Assembly: GCA_016617785.1 (NCBI GenBank)
Contig: JADILM010000005.1
Coordinates: 372,001-436,000, forward strand
Direction of reading: 5' to 3'
DNA from: Sporobolomyces roseus
Lineage: Eukaryota > Basidiomycota > Microbotryomycetes > Sporidiobolales > Sporidiobolaceae
DNA: 64,000 bases
This document shows, piece by piece, positions 45,001 to 57,601 of this stretch; position 1 is the first letter of the stretch; each line of letters starts with the position of its first letter. Below the pieces are notes generated by a model that searched no databases, was not told where the DNA came from, and was given only the letters and a program-made list of their open reading frames with translations. The translations under genes and the position numbers were made by a program.

Positions 45001-48000
45001 CCGTAGTAGAAGGTCGCACTCGCCATCTTCACTTCGAGTTGTTCGAGAACGTTCGATCGAGAAGTGTCGAGGTAGAATCGCATGTGATAGAGCCATTCGA
45101 AGTCGGTGTTGGACGATACACCGTTCTGCTGGAGAAGGCGAAGGACGTCCCTCTCGTGAACGAGTTCGGTGATGAGGTGCTCGCACTTGCGACGTTGAAT
45201 CGGCGCAAGCTCTTTGAGGACGGTATCGGCAAGAACGTCCAGGCCACGTAGAACTACTGAGAGAGGACCTTCGAGAGATGAACCAGAGGCGAGGGCTCCT
45301 TCGACGAGACTCGTCCATCCGATCTGAACGGCGAGAACTACGAGTTGAGCTGGGTAAGAATCGATCCACGAGAGGAACCGTTCACTGTCGAGACCATCGG
45401 AGGAGGTGTAGAACGCTTGCAGGTCTTCGAATGCTCGAGCGAGTAATTGGGCGAGTGAAACCTTCATTTCGGATTCGAGCTTGGTGAGCCAGTCGTTGAT
45501 TTTCGGATAGTCTGCGAGTAGTATCGGAGTCGAGAAGGGAACTTCCTCGCCTTCACGAGATGCCATCCCTTCGATTCGGGAGTGCTCCTCGTCGAGAGTG
45601 ATCGAAGACAGACCAGCGAACATTTTCTTGAGGAACTTGCCGATTCGAACGATCTTGTAAAGGAGCGACGAGTCAGTGAGGGCAAATGAAGAGCTGGACG
45701 AGCTACTCACATCTTTACTATTTCCAATGATCTCGAGCAAATCTTCATCTCCGACAAAGTAGAAACGAGGGAATGAAGATCGTTCTCGTTCGAGGTATTC
45801 TCCAAGCGCTTTCTGGATCTTCGACAGGAGGTCTGCGAGACGTTCGAGGGACTTTTGCACACCGGCGATGTTGAGCACGTCGAGTACGAAAGGAGACTTG
45901 AAGACTTTCTTCATAACGGCGAGGAACTCGGCGTTGATGTTGTTGAAACGTTGAGATTCGATCGGAAGGAGATGTTTGATGTCGGCACTTCCCGAGAAGA
46001 TACCTCTGTAGAGAGTTCTACCCCGTCAGTAGAGCTTGAGTCGAGACAGTGTGAAAGAACGCACTCGAGGTAGACCCATTGACGTTGAACATCGATCCAT
46101 ACGTCGAACAAGATATGAATTCGATTGAGACGATCTTCCCAGGCAGAAGCCTCTTCTTCAAACACCTTGTAGTATGGCGAGAGCTTCATAGCCGTGAGCG
46201 AGTTGAGGTTCTCGCCGCACTTCGTGAAGAGATCGTCCCAACCTCGAATCAGCCGAGTCTTGTTCTGATAATTGACGAGGTCGAGAGTGTAGTTCGTCCA
46301 AGTCTCCTTGACCTATCCGAGAACGCATCAGCACTTGATTCGAAGAGAGAGTGTGTGCGAAGTATCGACGAACCTGTTTCAAGAACTCCTCGAGAGCCAT
46401 TTCTCCCTGAGCTTGCACAATCACGTCCTTGATGAGCGTCTCGTTTCGCTTGAGATCGAGATCCCACACTGATCCAAGGGTCATCGCAGAAGGAGAGTAC
46501 TGTCCGGAGATTCGTAAGATCTTGTAGAGTTGTCGCCAGTGCCGTTCTCGAAGCGCTTCCGATTTGAGGTCCGAGACAAGCGAGTTGGCCTTGAGATGAT
46601 TTCGGAGAGTCTCTTGAACGTACTCGAACGCAGCGTACTGTCGCATTTTGCTAGGCATTTCGCGAGTGGTCGAAAGGAGAGAATCGAGTTGTTGACGGAG
46701 TTTGCGGGATTGAATCGAGGACCAGAGTGTATCGCGGAGTTCGGAGATCTGAGCCCATACTCCCGAAAGAGCAGTCCAAACGGCTTTGAGGTCGCGGATT
46801 TCTTCGAGAACGGGATCCAATCGACCATCCTTGACGAGTTCGAGGTCGAGAGACTCTTTCGCTTTCGAAAGCATGTCGTATTGTTCTTTGAGGCGATTGA
46901 CCCGACCTTCGAAGACACTGATCGAGTTCATGGCGATGTCGGCTTTGATCGATCCTTGAATTGGCTTGTCCTTCTCCCATTCTGCGACGATTTCTTCGAC
47001 ACGGTTCTGGAGAATCTTGTCTTCGGCAACAATCTTCAACTGAAGTCCAGCTGCACGAGTGATGGGCAAGAGGTGATCAGTTCAAAGGAGTCGTGGGAGA
47101 GACAGCAATTGCGAAACATACCGAGTTGCTCCTGAATCGAGGCATTCTTACGAGTGAGGATCTCGTTGAAAGCGCTCCACTCGTTCTCGACTTGGTCAAC
47201 ATAGAGCCAATCGGAAGGGAACTGATAACGTTGACGTTCGAGAGTCTTCTGACCACTTCCGAAGATGTCGATTTCCGGAGCCCATTTCTTCACCTTGCGC
47301 TTGAGATCTTGCACGAAGGTGATGAAGGTGACAGTAGCAGCGGTCGACGAGGTTTCGATAGAGTGTTGTTCGAGGTCGTGACGAGCCTTGTGGATGGCGG
47401 CGTGGGTTTCTTTCATCGAAGCTGCGAGTTTGCCTCCGAATCGACCGAGAATGTCTCTTTGCCAGGTATCGTACTTCGAGTTGACCTTGCTCTGGACTTG
47501 CTCGTAATCGATGATGGCGACTCCGAAAGATCGCTGGGTTTCCGAATTGTCGAAAGTCGAACGAGTCTTGCGGATTTCGAGAAGAAGTTGTTGCCATGAC
47601 GAGAGCTGATCACCGAGCTGCGAGTAGACGTACTCTGCTTCGAGATCCCAGAGAGACTGGAATTGAAGCCATTTGTCAACATAAGCTCCAACTTTTGCCA
47701 ATTTGTCTTCGACGAGAGCGAAAGGTCGAAGGAGAGTTCCGTCGGTGAAAGTCGTGAGCTGTGAACGGGTGCCTTCGATTCAGCTCGATCACGTGATACG
47801 AGACGAAATAACGAGATACTCACGAGAGAAGTGTAGTTGAGCTGGTGTTCTCCGGGAGAGCGAATCGTGAGACCAATCTCGTAGCGAGAGCTTTGGATTC
47901 TGTTCAACCCGCAAACGACTCCGAGCCATTGCTGTAGCTGTCCATACCAGCTCGCTCGCGCTTCTTCGATCGGAGGACTGAGGTAGATGACTTGGTTCTG

Positions 48001-51000
48001 GATTCGGACTTCGTGAACGAGCGTCTTGAGTTTGAACCCATCGTCACTCGTTCCAGCCTGGCAAAAGAGGATGCGAGATGAGCGCTTTCCCTCGAATTTT
48101 TGGCGAGAGAGAGAGAGGAGTGCTTACGAGCTTGGCGGCGATCGCTTTCTTACGAGCCAAAAGCGAAGATTCGGCTGATCCTCCATTGTCAGCTTCCTTC
48201 GAGAACTCCGTACACCATCGATCAATCGTTGTCCTCAATCGTTCGACCAATACTCCTTCCACCTTCTTGTCGAGATCTCGTACCCAAGTATCGAGATTGG
48301 CGTAACCTTCGAGGTTGAGATTGTCGATCACTTTCTGAATCGCTGCGAGGTGAGACGAGAACGCTTCGGTGGTGTAAGCGCAGGTCTTGAGCTCGTCGAT
48401 CGTTCGGCTGAGATCGGTGTAGAGGTCGACGAGTCCATCGGTGCGATCTTGGAATTCGGACACGATCGAAGCGAATTCTCGAACATAGTGAGTATGCTTG
48501 CTGCCATGCGAGTCGAGTGGACCTCCGTTTCCGTAAGCGATCGTTCGAGTGTCGAATGTGTTGACAAAGTGTTCCCATCGGAAAGCCATACCTGATCGAT
48601 AGCATTTCGAGAGATTAGCTTAGGTTTTCAACGACACCAGACGAAGAAGAAACGCACCTTTCGAGATCTGCTCTTGTGCTTTCTTGTAAGTAGCAGCGAT
48701 GAGAGGAGCGATTTCGGGGTTCTCCTGCAATTTCGTAACCGTTTGAGAGTAGGTTCGAACAGTTTCCATCAAACTGACGGCGTAAGGGTAGACTCGTTTC
48801 GCATCCTTCGCAATGTTGCTGATCGTGTGAGGGACCTGGAAGCCGAGCCAGAGAAGGTTTCGAACTTCCTTGAAGAGGGTGATGATTTGAGGATCAAAGT
48901 TGACCGTGAGTTGGAGAGCTCCTCCTTGTTGACGATTCTTGGTAACGTTAAACAATCGACCAGTGATCTGCAAGTTGCGTCGATTGATGTCGAGAAGCCA
49001 AGCGTCATAGATTGGTCGAGTGTTGAGCTTGTCGCGGAACGATTGACTCTCGGTTTGGAGTCGTTGACCGTCTGCGTAATGCGACCATTCCTTTCCGAGA
49101 ACGTCTTCGACTCGCTTCATGTACTGGAAGAGCTGTCGTTCAATCTGTTTTGCCCAGATGATAGCGCCAGAGATGGGAGGATGGTCGCGAAGTTGCGACA
49201 TGTGATGAGCTTCCGAAGCTTGATAACTCTTCTTGAACTTGTCTTGAAGTCTTCGAATGTCGTCCTTGACAGAGTCGATGAGCTGAGACTGGTACTCGGC
49301 GATGGCACCTGATGAGAAGATATCGGTGAGCTCTGGGGCCGGACGCAAGAGAGGGGAACGAAAGAACGCACCTCGAATCTTGGGTCGAACGAAAAGAGCG
49401 TTGAACTTGCTGAAGACTCGGAACATCTCGTTGGCATTCTTCGCTCCACCAAGACGATCTCGAAGTCGAGAGATGATGTGATTCTCGACTCGAGCGACTC
49501 GTTCGTTGTAAGCAGTTTCAGCAGCGATCCAAATTTCGGTTCCCTCTGTGACGACCTCGCTTCTCAGCTTTTAGACATAGAGGGCTGAGGTATAGCGAGA
49601 CCACTCACCAGTCGAAATGTCGAGAACATCGACGTTCTTGACGCTGTCGTAAGCTTGTCGAACCTGTGAGCGCAAGAAAACGTCAGACTTGCGACTCGCT
49701 CATTCAGACGTCGATTCGGCTCACCTCGGCGTCCATATCGATATCACCCAGCGCTGTTGTCCACTCCTTCGCAGTCTCCTCGTCGATGTCTCCATCAATC
49801 TTGATCTCTCCAGTTCTCCTCGTTTCACTCCCAAGCGGTCCAACCATAACTTGCAGTTGTTGATGTTGCTTCCTGAACGCTCTCAAGTAGGTGATTCGTT
49901 CTTGTAGCTTGGCATGAGCTGGCGAGATCTTGATAGGGATGAACTTTTCTGCACGTTTGCGAGTGACTTCTCGAGCGACGTTGGTGAACTCCTTGAATGA
50001 GTCGTCCCAGGCATGGAAGACGGCTGAGCAGGCAGACATTGAGCGTTCGAAGGCGGTGTAGTCGGAATACATGAGTCGTTGAGAGGAGAGAACTTTGAGG
50101 AGTTGGGTGTGCAAGTCGCGAGAGATGGCCTCTACGAGAGGAAGCGCTCGACGAACGGGGTAAGGTCTGTGGATTCAAGGGGTGAGTAAGATTCGTTTCT
50201 AGTATCGATAGAAGGAAGACATACGATAGCTTGAGTTTCTTGTTGATGTGGCCAAAGATCAAAAGGATACTTTCCTGAACTTTCGCCAAATCGGTAGCAG
50301 CGAGAAGTTCGTTGAGCGGGAAGTCCTTCATGAGCTGATTGTACTTGTGGACTGTGGATTCCGTTTTGTTTAGCTCTCATAGTGCCGTGAGGCAGAAAAG
50401 AGAGAGGAACTCGCCGACATCGGTAGCCTCTTTCAATCCAGTATCAGCGATGAAGGATACAGTGGCGTGGAAGCGTTTCGCATGCTTGAGGATATCGAGT
50501 GTGAGCTGAATCGGTTCACTCCTCAACTGCGCTTCGATCCCTTCCAACGCTTTCTCCATACTCAACCAGAAATTGACCTCTTGACTCGCCGTTCCACTCG
50601 CTACATCTCGATTGAGCTTCGTAACGTTCTGAATCTCCTTGATCCATGAGTTCACCTCGCTTTGAAGCTTGTTGAGGAAGGCGGAGTCGGAGAGGAGAGA
50701 AGGGTCGAGAGAATCGACTGTTGGTCGAACTCCGGAAGCGTCCGCTTGGGCGATGGCGGCAGAGATGGCGGGATGAATCGAAAGGGTGATATCGGGAATC
50801 TCGACGTTTTGTTGCACTGTTTATTCGAGGTTCAGCTCAAGCCATTAAGCCTGAGAGAGGAGAACCGGAGACTTACGATGCAAGAGCGACAATTCCAGCT
50901 CGGCAAACTTCTTCTTAGTCATCGGAATTCCCATCTTACTATCTGCATCCTTATCTTCTGTCCTTCGTTTTCCGACTGCTCCTTCTCCAGCTGCCAGATC

Positions 51001-51668
51001 CTTCTTGTTCTTGCTTTCGACGAACGCTTCAAAAGCTGGAGCAACACCGTAATGTACGAGACGATGAAGACCTTCGTAGATACCACTTGCGCTACTCGGA
51101 GCTTCTGATGAGCCAGTGAAGGCGGATGCGGAACGCGAGGAAGCGGCGGGACCGAAGAGGTTCAAAAAGTGAAGTTGCGAAGGAAGTGGGAGGGAAGAAT
51201 CGATGAGGGGTACGTGCTTGATGAGAGCGAGTGTAGCGGATTGATGAGGAGAGTATACGAGGGAGGAAGTGATAGAATAGGTAAAGCTTTCTGGAACAGG
51301 TTCGTCTGTGCGAAGTTACGAAGAATCAGTTCCCAACCTCTCTGGTCACGAGCCGAGGGCCGCTCACCTGTATCCTTTAGCTCATCAACCTCATCCCTCG
51401 ACTTGACGACGTACAGCGCTCCCGCATTGACATCTGTAGCCCACCTCGTGGATTTCTCGGTGAATTCGCTCGATTCGAACAAGGTTTCCAACTCGTGCGG
51501 ATTTGCGCCAATGACTAGAGGCAGCAGTTGCGCTAGATAAGTTCTGAAAGCTGTTACATCGAATGGAGGTATGTTGGATGGTTGAGAGGTAGGTGGAGGT
51601 ATTAGAGGCCCCTCAGACTCGTAACCTAGCTGAGGGGAAGAGATGGACGGCCGAGGTGGGTCGTCCAT
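36002..51668 (-). CDS. DYN1: Cytoplasmic dynein heavy chain
   Basis: This is one 15.7-kb gene encoding the minus-end-directed microtubule motor that moves nuclei, spindles and endosomes. The start at 51666-51668 reads [20 protein letters not shown]. The tail and linker (51.6-45 kb) include [20 protein letters not shown] just before AAA1. AAA1 (near 44.9-44.5 kb) has [14 protein letters not shown] and Walker [17 protein letters not shown]2 (near 43.8 kb) has [15 protein letters not shown]3 (near 42.6 kb) has [12 protein letters not shown] and [17 protein letters not shown]4 (near 41.5 kb) has GISGSGK across an exon junction and [16 protein letters not shown]. The stalk and microtubule-binding region (near 40.8-40.0 kb) has [22 protein letters not shown]5 is near 39.6 kb ([19 protein letters not shown]). 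AAA6 and the C-terminal domain run to SVALIAASD. The P-loops of AAA1-AAA4 are all intact, as in an active motor. Introns are short and relatively few for its length. Confidence 0.96.
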
Positions 51669-52149
51669 AGCTGTTTCGAGTGCTCTGAAGCTCTATTGGG
51701 TATCTGTGAGTGTGAGGATGGAGGGAAAGATCGCTAAACTTTTCGATTCGCGTGTTCCCTTTCTTCTCTTTCCCTTCACTTTCGACTGCTCGCACAACTT
51801 GACAAAGGTACCCGAAAGGCTCAATACTACGCTGAACACGCGACAAATCGAGCAAAACCCCTACAACCCGTTCCTCGCTCCTTCCCATCTTCCCTCAACT
51901 ATCTCGTCCCTGTCAGCCTCGTATTGCGACTCTACAGGATTGGTAGGCATACAGGGTGGGACTAGGCAACAGAACGCGGCTACCTGAGCTACTTCGGGCT
52001 TACACAGCTTCTGTCGAGGAGGAATCGCGGAATCAGGGGATTGACGAGGCTCTGATGAACTCGTGGAGCGAGCAACGGGATTGGCCGTAGTACTGGAGGC
52101 ACATAGAGTAAACTTGGCTGACCGCAGTGCGTCCGTTGCGGCCCGTTCC
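51669..52149. other. Divergent intergenic region
   Basis: This 481-bp stretch lies between the dynein start (-) and the membrane-protein start (+). An in-frame upstream ATG at 52063 could extend the membrane protein by 29 residues. Nothing else is assigned. Confidence 0.45.
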
Positions 52150-53757
52150 ATGCTACTTTTCGCTCATTTCTTTGATTTCGAAGTCTCTTTCTCGCTAAAA
52201 CTAGCTTTCGTCCTCTGCTCTGCTGCTTTTTCGGTCGCGGTTCTCGCCTATGTCTTCGGCGTCTCCGCTGTGGGCGTACATGCAGAGTTGGGTGTTGGAG
52301 CGAGTGGAACAAACGGTCATCAAAGTAGGTCTCATCCTCTTCCTCCGCTCTCCTTCCTTACCCTCTCACTCTCTTTCGACGATTACTGACGCCCTCTCAT
52401 CACAACTCGCTAGCTACAACTCCTGACGCACTTATCAACGCCGGATCCTCGAGTGATCAATGTTATGGAAATAACGATCCTGGTGCGAGGAGAGGGATCT
52501 TGAGTCTTGCGAGTTCGCTCGATCCAAGCTTCAGTTCTACTGCGTGCGTTGCGTCGACATAGACATCCAGAACTCCGAACAATGGATTCGAAGCTGATGT
52601 CTCGTTGTTTGCTCAACGCACAGGAATTCTTCGAGTGCATCGAATGGTGCGAATCCTTCCTCGAATAATTCAGATTCAGGTTCTTCAACTCCTGTAGGAG
52701 GTACGCTAAAACTCTCTCCCCAGTAGCTCTCTTCACGTGTGCTTACTTTGGATGTTCGGCTTGTACAGCTATCATCGGAGGAGTGCTCGGAGGCCTCGCT
52801 TTAATAATCGTTCTCGCTCTCCTCCTCATCTATCTACGAAGGAAACACGATGCTGCTTTGTTGCGAGATGACGGATCAGTATACTCTGGATGGACAGAGA
52901 AGACTAGGAGAGGGAGTACGAGGATGGGTCATGGGATTGGAGAAGGAGGAGGAGGAGGGAATCTACCACCTCAGGGAGCTTACTGTGCGTTACGCTCCTC
53001 AGACTATCTGACTCTGAACGTGGTTCTGATAGCTTGAAAACTTCTTGCGCAGATGCGACGGACCCCGAAGGCAACACCGTTAGTTCTCCTCTTTCTCCTC
53101 TTTCCTCAGAAACTGACTGCTCACTCACCCTCTCTGGTCTCTTAGATTCTTGTGATGGGTCAACCGCCTCATCCATCTTCGACTCCTCCGCCTCACGTCC
53201 AGCAACATCAGCAGCAACAAACTCAACATCCAATGTCGAATTATAACGCGAGCACAGAACCGAGTGTTCTCGATTCACCAATGGGGAACCCTTCTACTCC
53301 CCATTCAGCAGCGATTCCGATGAATACCGGTGGTGGTGTAGGAGGAGGTCAGGGAGTGCCGAGAATGACTGCTCCAATGGGAACTCTACCAGAACCTGTA
53401 AGTTCGAATCGTTCCCTTCTCTTTTCTTACTTCCTTTCTCTCCGTCTCTCTGTCTTTAACTCCTTCCTCAGTAGCTGACTCCATCATAATGCTTCCTCGT
53501 AGATGGGAGATGAAGGTCCCCCTCGTACGGCTCAACGACCAGCTTACAATCCCGCTCCATCGGTCGCTACTACCGCAACCGGTTTCGAATCCTATCATAC
53601 AGCTGGTACTCCAGGTAGCGCAACGCCGATGCCACGAGCATTCGATCCACGAAGCGAGAGAGAAGGATACTTCAATGATCAGAGGGGAGGAGACGCTTAT
53701 GAAGGATTGGCTGATCCCGATAGTTTCGCAAGGGGTCGGAATGGCTCGAGACGATGA
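52150..53757 (+). CDS. Single-pass membrane protein with short Ser/Asn-rich ectodomain
   Basis: I do not recognise a family. The start at 52150 is preferred because it places a signal peptide (LKLAFVLCSAAFSVAVLAYV) near the N terminus; an in-frame ATG at 52063 is the alternative. Splicing gives GASGTNGHQTTTPDALINAG, SSSDQCYGNNDPGARRG and a Ser/Asn-rich stretch (NSSSASNGANPSSNNSDSGS). A 23-residue membrane segment follows (from IIGGVLGGL to LLLIYL), then RRKHDAALLRDDG. The cytoplasmic part is Pro/Gln/Gly-rich (HVQQHQQQQTQHP; GVPRMTAPMGTLPEP) and ends GLADPDSFARGRNGSRR. The layout resembles fungal wall-stress sensors of the Mid2/Wsc type, with a Gly-rich start to the membrane helix followed by RRK, but no Cys-rich WSC domain is present. 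The sensor role is inference. Confidence 0.65.
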
Positions 53758-54890
53758 CCATGGACTCTATTCTCTCTATCGCTCCAAAGTCCCTTTTGTC
53801 TCTTCTTACGTCGGTCGCACTTAAGGTTCTTTTCGTAATCGTGTTTAATTTGCTCGTTCTTCCTTACACTTGCAATTGGCTCGTTCTGCACTGTCTAGCG
53901 ATAATCTTCGCATGGATCCAGCGTAGAAGCGAGCGAGCGATGTATCGAGACACGAGTGATCATGAGAGCGAGAGAGTCGCAACGGATCGATTCCATTTCA
54001 CGACTTTTGCTCTTTTCTTTCCCTTCTCCTCGACACTTCCCCGTAAGTCTACTGGTCTCTTCTCCTCGCTCCTTCATCATAGTCTGAAGGACAACCTAGA
54101 GAAAAGGATTACAGCGAGAGCGAGCGAATCGTCTTTCATTCTCAACTTGATTCTCTCCCAACTCAAAGTAGCCTCTCAGCCCAAGTCGCTAGCTCGCTAT
54201 ATCAGCTCAGGAACCCTTGGGTATACACGTGCTCGATTCGATGCTACCAGGAATCGGCCAGGCTAGTTTGAGACAAAAAGAGCGAAATCTCGTTTGTTGA
54301 ATGGACGAGGAGCGAACTCGGGCAGAGGGAGGGGATGTAGGTGGATTGAAAGGATCAGGTATCAACTGACCGATTGATGAGAATCTGCTACTGACATTCT
54401 TTGGACGATGTGTTGCGATCATGCTCAATTACTTTCGAATCAAACGAAACTCTCACTCGGTCTCGCAAGCACTTCAATGTATCGACAACAAGTCTGGATC
54501 TCTCGCATCCATTTATCCACATCGCTCGCTCGCCGTTCTACCGTTCTTCGTCCTGGGTTAACGACCTTATCTCTCGAAGTGCGAATATTGAGCTCAAACT
54601 CTTGAAGACAGGCGATCAGTACTCAGCAATTCTCTCTCTTGAAGGCGGTCATATGTCAGTAGAGTGTAGGTTGTTTCGTCTCACATTGACCACAAACCGG
54701 AACAGTCCCGAGGAAGAGACGTCAACGGTGCGAGCTTGGTCTCGTTTTTACGTTCACCATCAAACGCTTTCACCGCTTTCGTCCCCAGCTCGCTGCCCGA
54801 ACTAACACCGCTTGTTAGCTTCGCTAATAATGTGTTGGCCGCCGCAATAGCTCGTCACGATCGAGCCGTGAACTCGAGAGACAGATCTGG

Positions 54891-55751
54891 CGAAAGCGAG
54901 TCGAGTTTAGTTTGCCAAGTTTGACAATTTCTGATTCGGGTCGACGCTCCCACGACGCCGATATGAGCTGAATAACGCAGAGAGAAGGATCAGTCGAGTA
55001 CTCGAACTGAAAAATCGAGAACCTGTGATTCAAGTTTTGCAGGGACCCTCATAAATTTCAGTCGCCCTCACTCACAGATTTCGGAAATTTTGAAGGAAGT
55101 TCAGAGGAGAGTCGCTTCATTCGAACGAGGAGGACGGTAGCAGCGCTCCGAGCCGAAGGAGAGAGGTCAGTCTCGTCGAAATTCTCGAAAGAAAGAGAGC
55201 GATTTGCCCATTTCTGCCCACTTGAGCCCACTTTGCCCTTTTCGCGCCCGCTTCACCTCGTCGTTCCCACATTTTCGACTACGCTCTTCGATGGAATAGG
55301 TCACGCGTCACGCGTCGATAGCCTCTGTCTTCTAGCGATGAAGATAAAGCCAAAGCAAGGGAAAAGCGATGATTGATCGTCGGTGCGCACACTTCTTCTT
55401 CATTCATTCGTTTCACGTTTTATCTGACTTCGACGCTGAGCACGTTCAGCAGTATCTCCTGTCGTCAATCGGAGTACGATGGCAGGCTATTCTCAATCAG
55501 AAATTGGGGACATACAATGCAGCCTGAAAGGTTTGAGGAACTCTTCCCCTATCCGTCGAGCTCAAGCATGAACTACTGTTTTTGTCGTCGATTGTGCTTG
55601 TGTTGCTCCCACTCAGCTCCTGAGCAGTCTATACTCCACGTGAGTTACAGTCATTCACGTCTATTCGAGAGGGTTGAGCTGACTTTTCGTCTATTTCCGA
55701 TCGAACAGCTTCGACGTCGGAAACTCCCGAGTCGGTTTCTCCAAGCTCGCC
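54891..55751. repeat. Direct repeat copy 1
   Basis: It matches copy 2 at an offset of 1391 bp. The 271-bp core 54916-55186 aligns gap-free with 56307-56577 and I count five mismatches. Downstream similarity falls to roughly 75-80% by eye with small indels. On the minus strand the core holds an intron-like GTGAGT...TTTTTCAG segment flanked by open frame. A 1-nt difference from copy 2 near 55708 would break one upstream minus-strand frame. Confidence 0.85.
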
Positions 55752-56281
55752 TAAGCATTTCGCACCTTCTACTTCGACCTCACACCCTCTTCTCACTTCA
55801 TAAGACTCTAAAAAGGAACACAGCTTCAGTACAAACTTGGATATGAAAAATCACCTCGGAAACCTCGTCCTCATTCAGTAGTAAACTATCTCTATCTCTT
55901 CAGTATCTATTAGCAATCGATCATATCTTCATTGCGCCGTCGTCCCGAGTTGCCAGATTGAGAGGCAACATTAAGAAAAGCGAAAAACAGCTTTGACCTC
56001 GTAGAAACTGCCTTGCGAGAGCTGACTTGAATCCTCAAACCTGGCTTGAAAACGCTCACTGACGATCTTACATTTCGAGAAAGACCTGCTACTGTGATTC
56101 TAGGTGAGTAGCGGCAAGGTGTCCCTCGAGAAGGGCCAAGAATACAAAGTCAACTCTCGTCTTTCGCATTATCTCGCACTCTCCTTCCTTGCTTTGGCCT
56201 GTAACGGTACCTCAGATCGCGTCTATTAGAAGCTCAAGCACCCTGAGATGTCGAAAAGTTCCGACTCGAGTGGTAGATACG

Positions 56282-57142
56282 CGAAAACGAGACGAGTGAA
56301 GTTTCGCAAGTTTGACAATTTCTGATTCGGGTCGACGATCCCACGACGCCGATATGAGCTGAATAACGCAGAGAGAAGGATCAGTCGAGTACTCGAACTG
56401 AAAAATCGAGAACCTGTGATTCAAGTTTTGCAGGGACCCTCATAAATTTCAGTCGCCCTCACTCACAGATTTCAGAAATTTTGAAGGAAGTTCAGAGGAG
56501 AGTCGCTTCATTCGAACGAGGAGGACGGTAGCAGCGCTCCGAGACGAAGGAGAGTGATCAGTCTCGTCGAAATTCTCAATGCGAGAGGAGTAGTTTGCCC
56601 ACTTCAGCCCACTTTGCCCTTTTCGCGCCCTCTTCACCTCGTCGTTCCAAGATTTCGGCTACACTCTCCAATACAACGTGTCAGGCTCTTGCTATGTCGT
56701 GTCGAGAGCCTTTGTCTTCTAGCAACGAAGACAGAGCGAAAGCGAAGGGAAAGCTATGATCGATCGTCAGTGCGAACGGGACTCTTCATTCATTCAAAGT
56801 TCACTCTCTATTCGACTTTGACGCTGAGCACGTGGGTGAGTGCTTCTCCTGTTGTCAATGTGTGTGCGTCGGCTAGTTATTGTCGATCAGAAATCAGAGA
56901 AACCGAATGCAGCCTGCGTGGTTGAAAAAACTCTTCCCTCATCCATTGAGCTCAAGCACGAACGGCTGTCTACTTCGTCGATCGTACTCGCACTGCTCCC
57001 ACTCAGCTCCTGAGCAGTGTCTACTCAACGTGGGTTCCAGTCTTTTACGTCTGTTCAAAGGGGTTGAGCTGACTTTTCGTCTATTTCCGATCGACAGCTT
57101 CGACGTCGCAAACTCTCGAGTTGGCTTCTCCAAGCTTGCTCA
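56282..57142. repeat. Direct repeat copy 2
   Basis: On the minus strand this copy reads SGLKWANYSSRIENFDETDH, LLVRMKRLSSELPSKFLKS, then across an intron-like segment FEYSTDPSLCVIQLISASWD and RRPESEIVKLAKLHSSRFR. Upstream in the same direction lies LSGSSASTIDEVDSRSCLSS, where copy 1 reads LSGSNTSTIDDKNSSSCLSS. Substitutions such as T/A, D/E and N/S look conservative. It may be a diverging gene family or a coding relic. Confidence 0.85.
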
Positions 57143-57184
57143 TCTCTTAGTGACTGGTGACAGCAAGAACGTTGCGAGAAGTAG

Positions 57185-57300
57185 GAAATGCGAGAGCCTC
57201 GTCGAAATCTTCAAAGCGAGACGAGTGGTTTGCCCAAATCTGCCCAAATCTGCCCAACTCATACCCAAATCATACCCAAATCACTCGACGCTCTCACTTT
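57185..57300. repeat. Direct repeat, third partial copy
   Basis: A short segment resembles the end of the core. On the minus strand it reads WANHSSRFEDFDEA, matching WANYSSRIENFDET of copy 2. Next to it a roughly 10-bp unit (TGCCCAAATC on the + strand) is repeated in tandem and in variants. Confidence 0.6.
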
Positions 57301-57601
57301 TCTGCCAGATTTTTCGCCCTTTTGAACAGGTCAGTGCCGTTGATTCGTCAATTCATAGCTGCTGGAGAGGGCGAAAACAGAATCGGACACGCAGCAGAAC
57401 AGCGAAATCAGTCGATGACAAGGACGGTCCTCTATTCCCTACTCGAAACGAAACAGCTCAGAACCTGCGGCAGATCACGTCGTGAGGAATGAGTGAGTTG
57501 CAGGGGTAAAGCGTTGATACAACAAAACAAGTAGAGAGAGGAAGTGACGAGAGAGTCGATCGAGAAAGACGGAGGAGTAGCGTGAAGTGTAGAAAGGATC
57601 T

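Larger units (their letters stand above)
53758..57601. other. Gene-poor region with duplicated sequence
   Basis: This 3.8-kb stretch is the largest interval here without a confident gene. It contains two copies of a direct repeat and a third fragment, listed separately, plus single-copy sequence at 53758-54890, 55752-56281 and 57300-57601 with no recognised feature. No terminal inverted repeats, LTR ends or transposase or reverse transcriptase motifs were found by eye. Confidence 0.6.

Noticed and set aside
55373..55846. Plus-strand open frame in repeat copy 1 with a similar frame in copy 2 (56880-57485)
   Set aside because: Shared text comes from the duplication; substitutions in this frame are often non-conservative, whereas the minus-strand frame looks more constrained.
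53758..57601. Possible transposon
   Set aside because: No transposase, reverse transcriptase, terminal inverted repeats or target-site duplications could be seen by eye.
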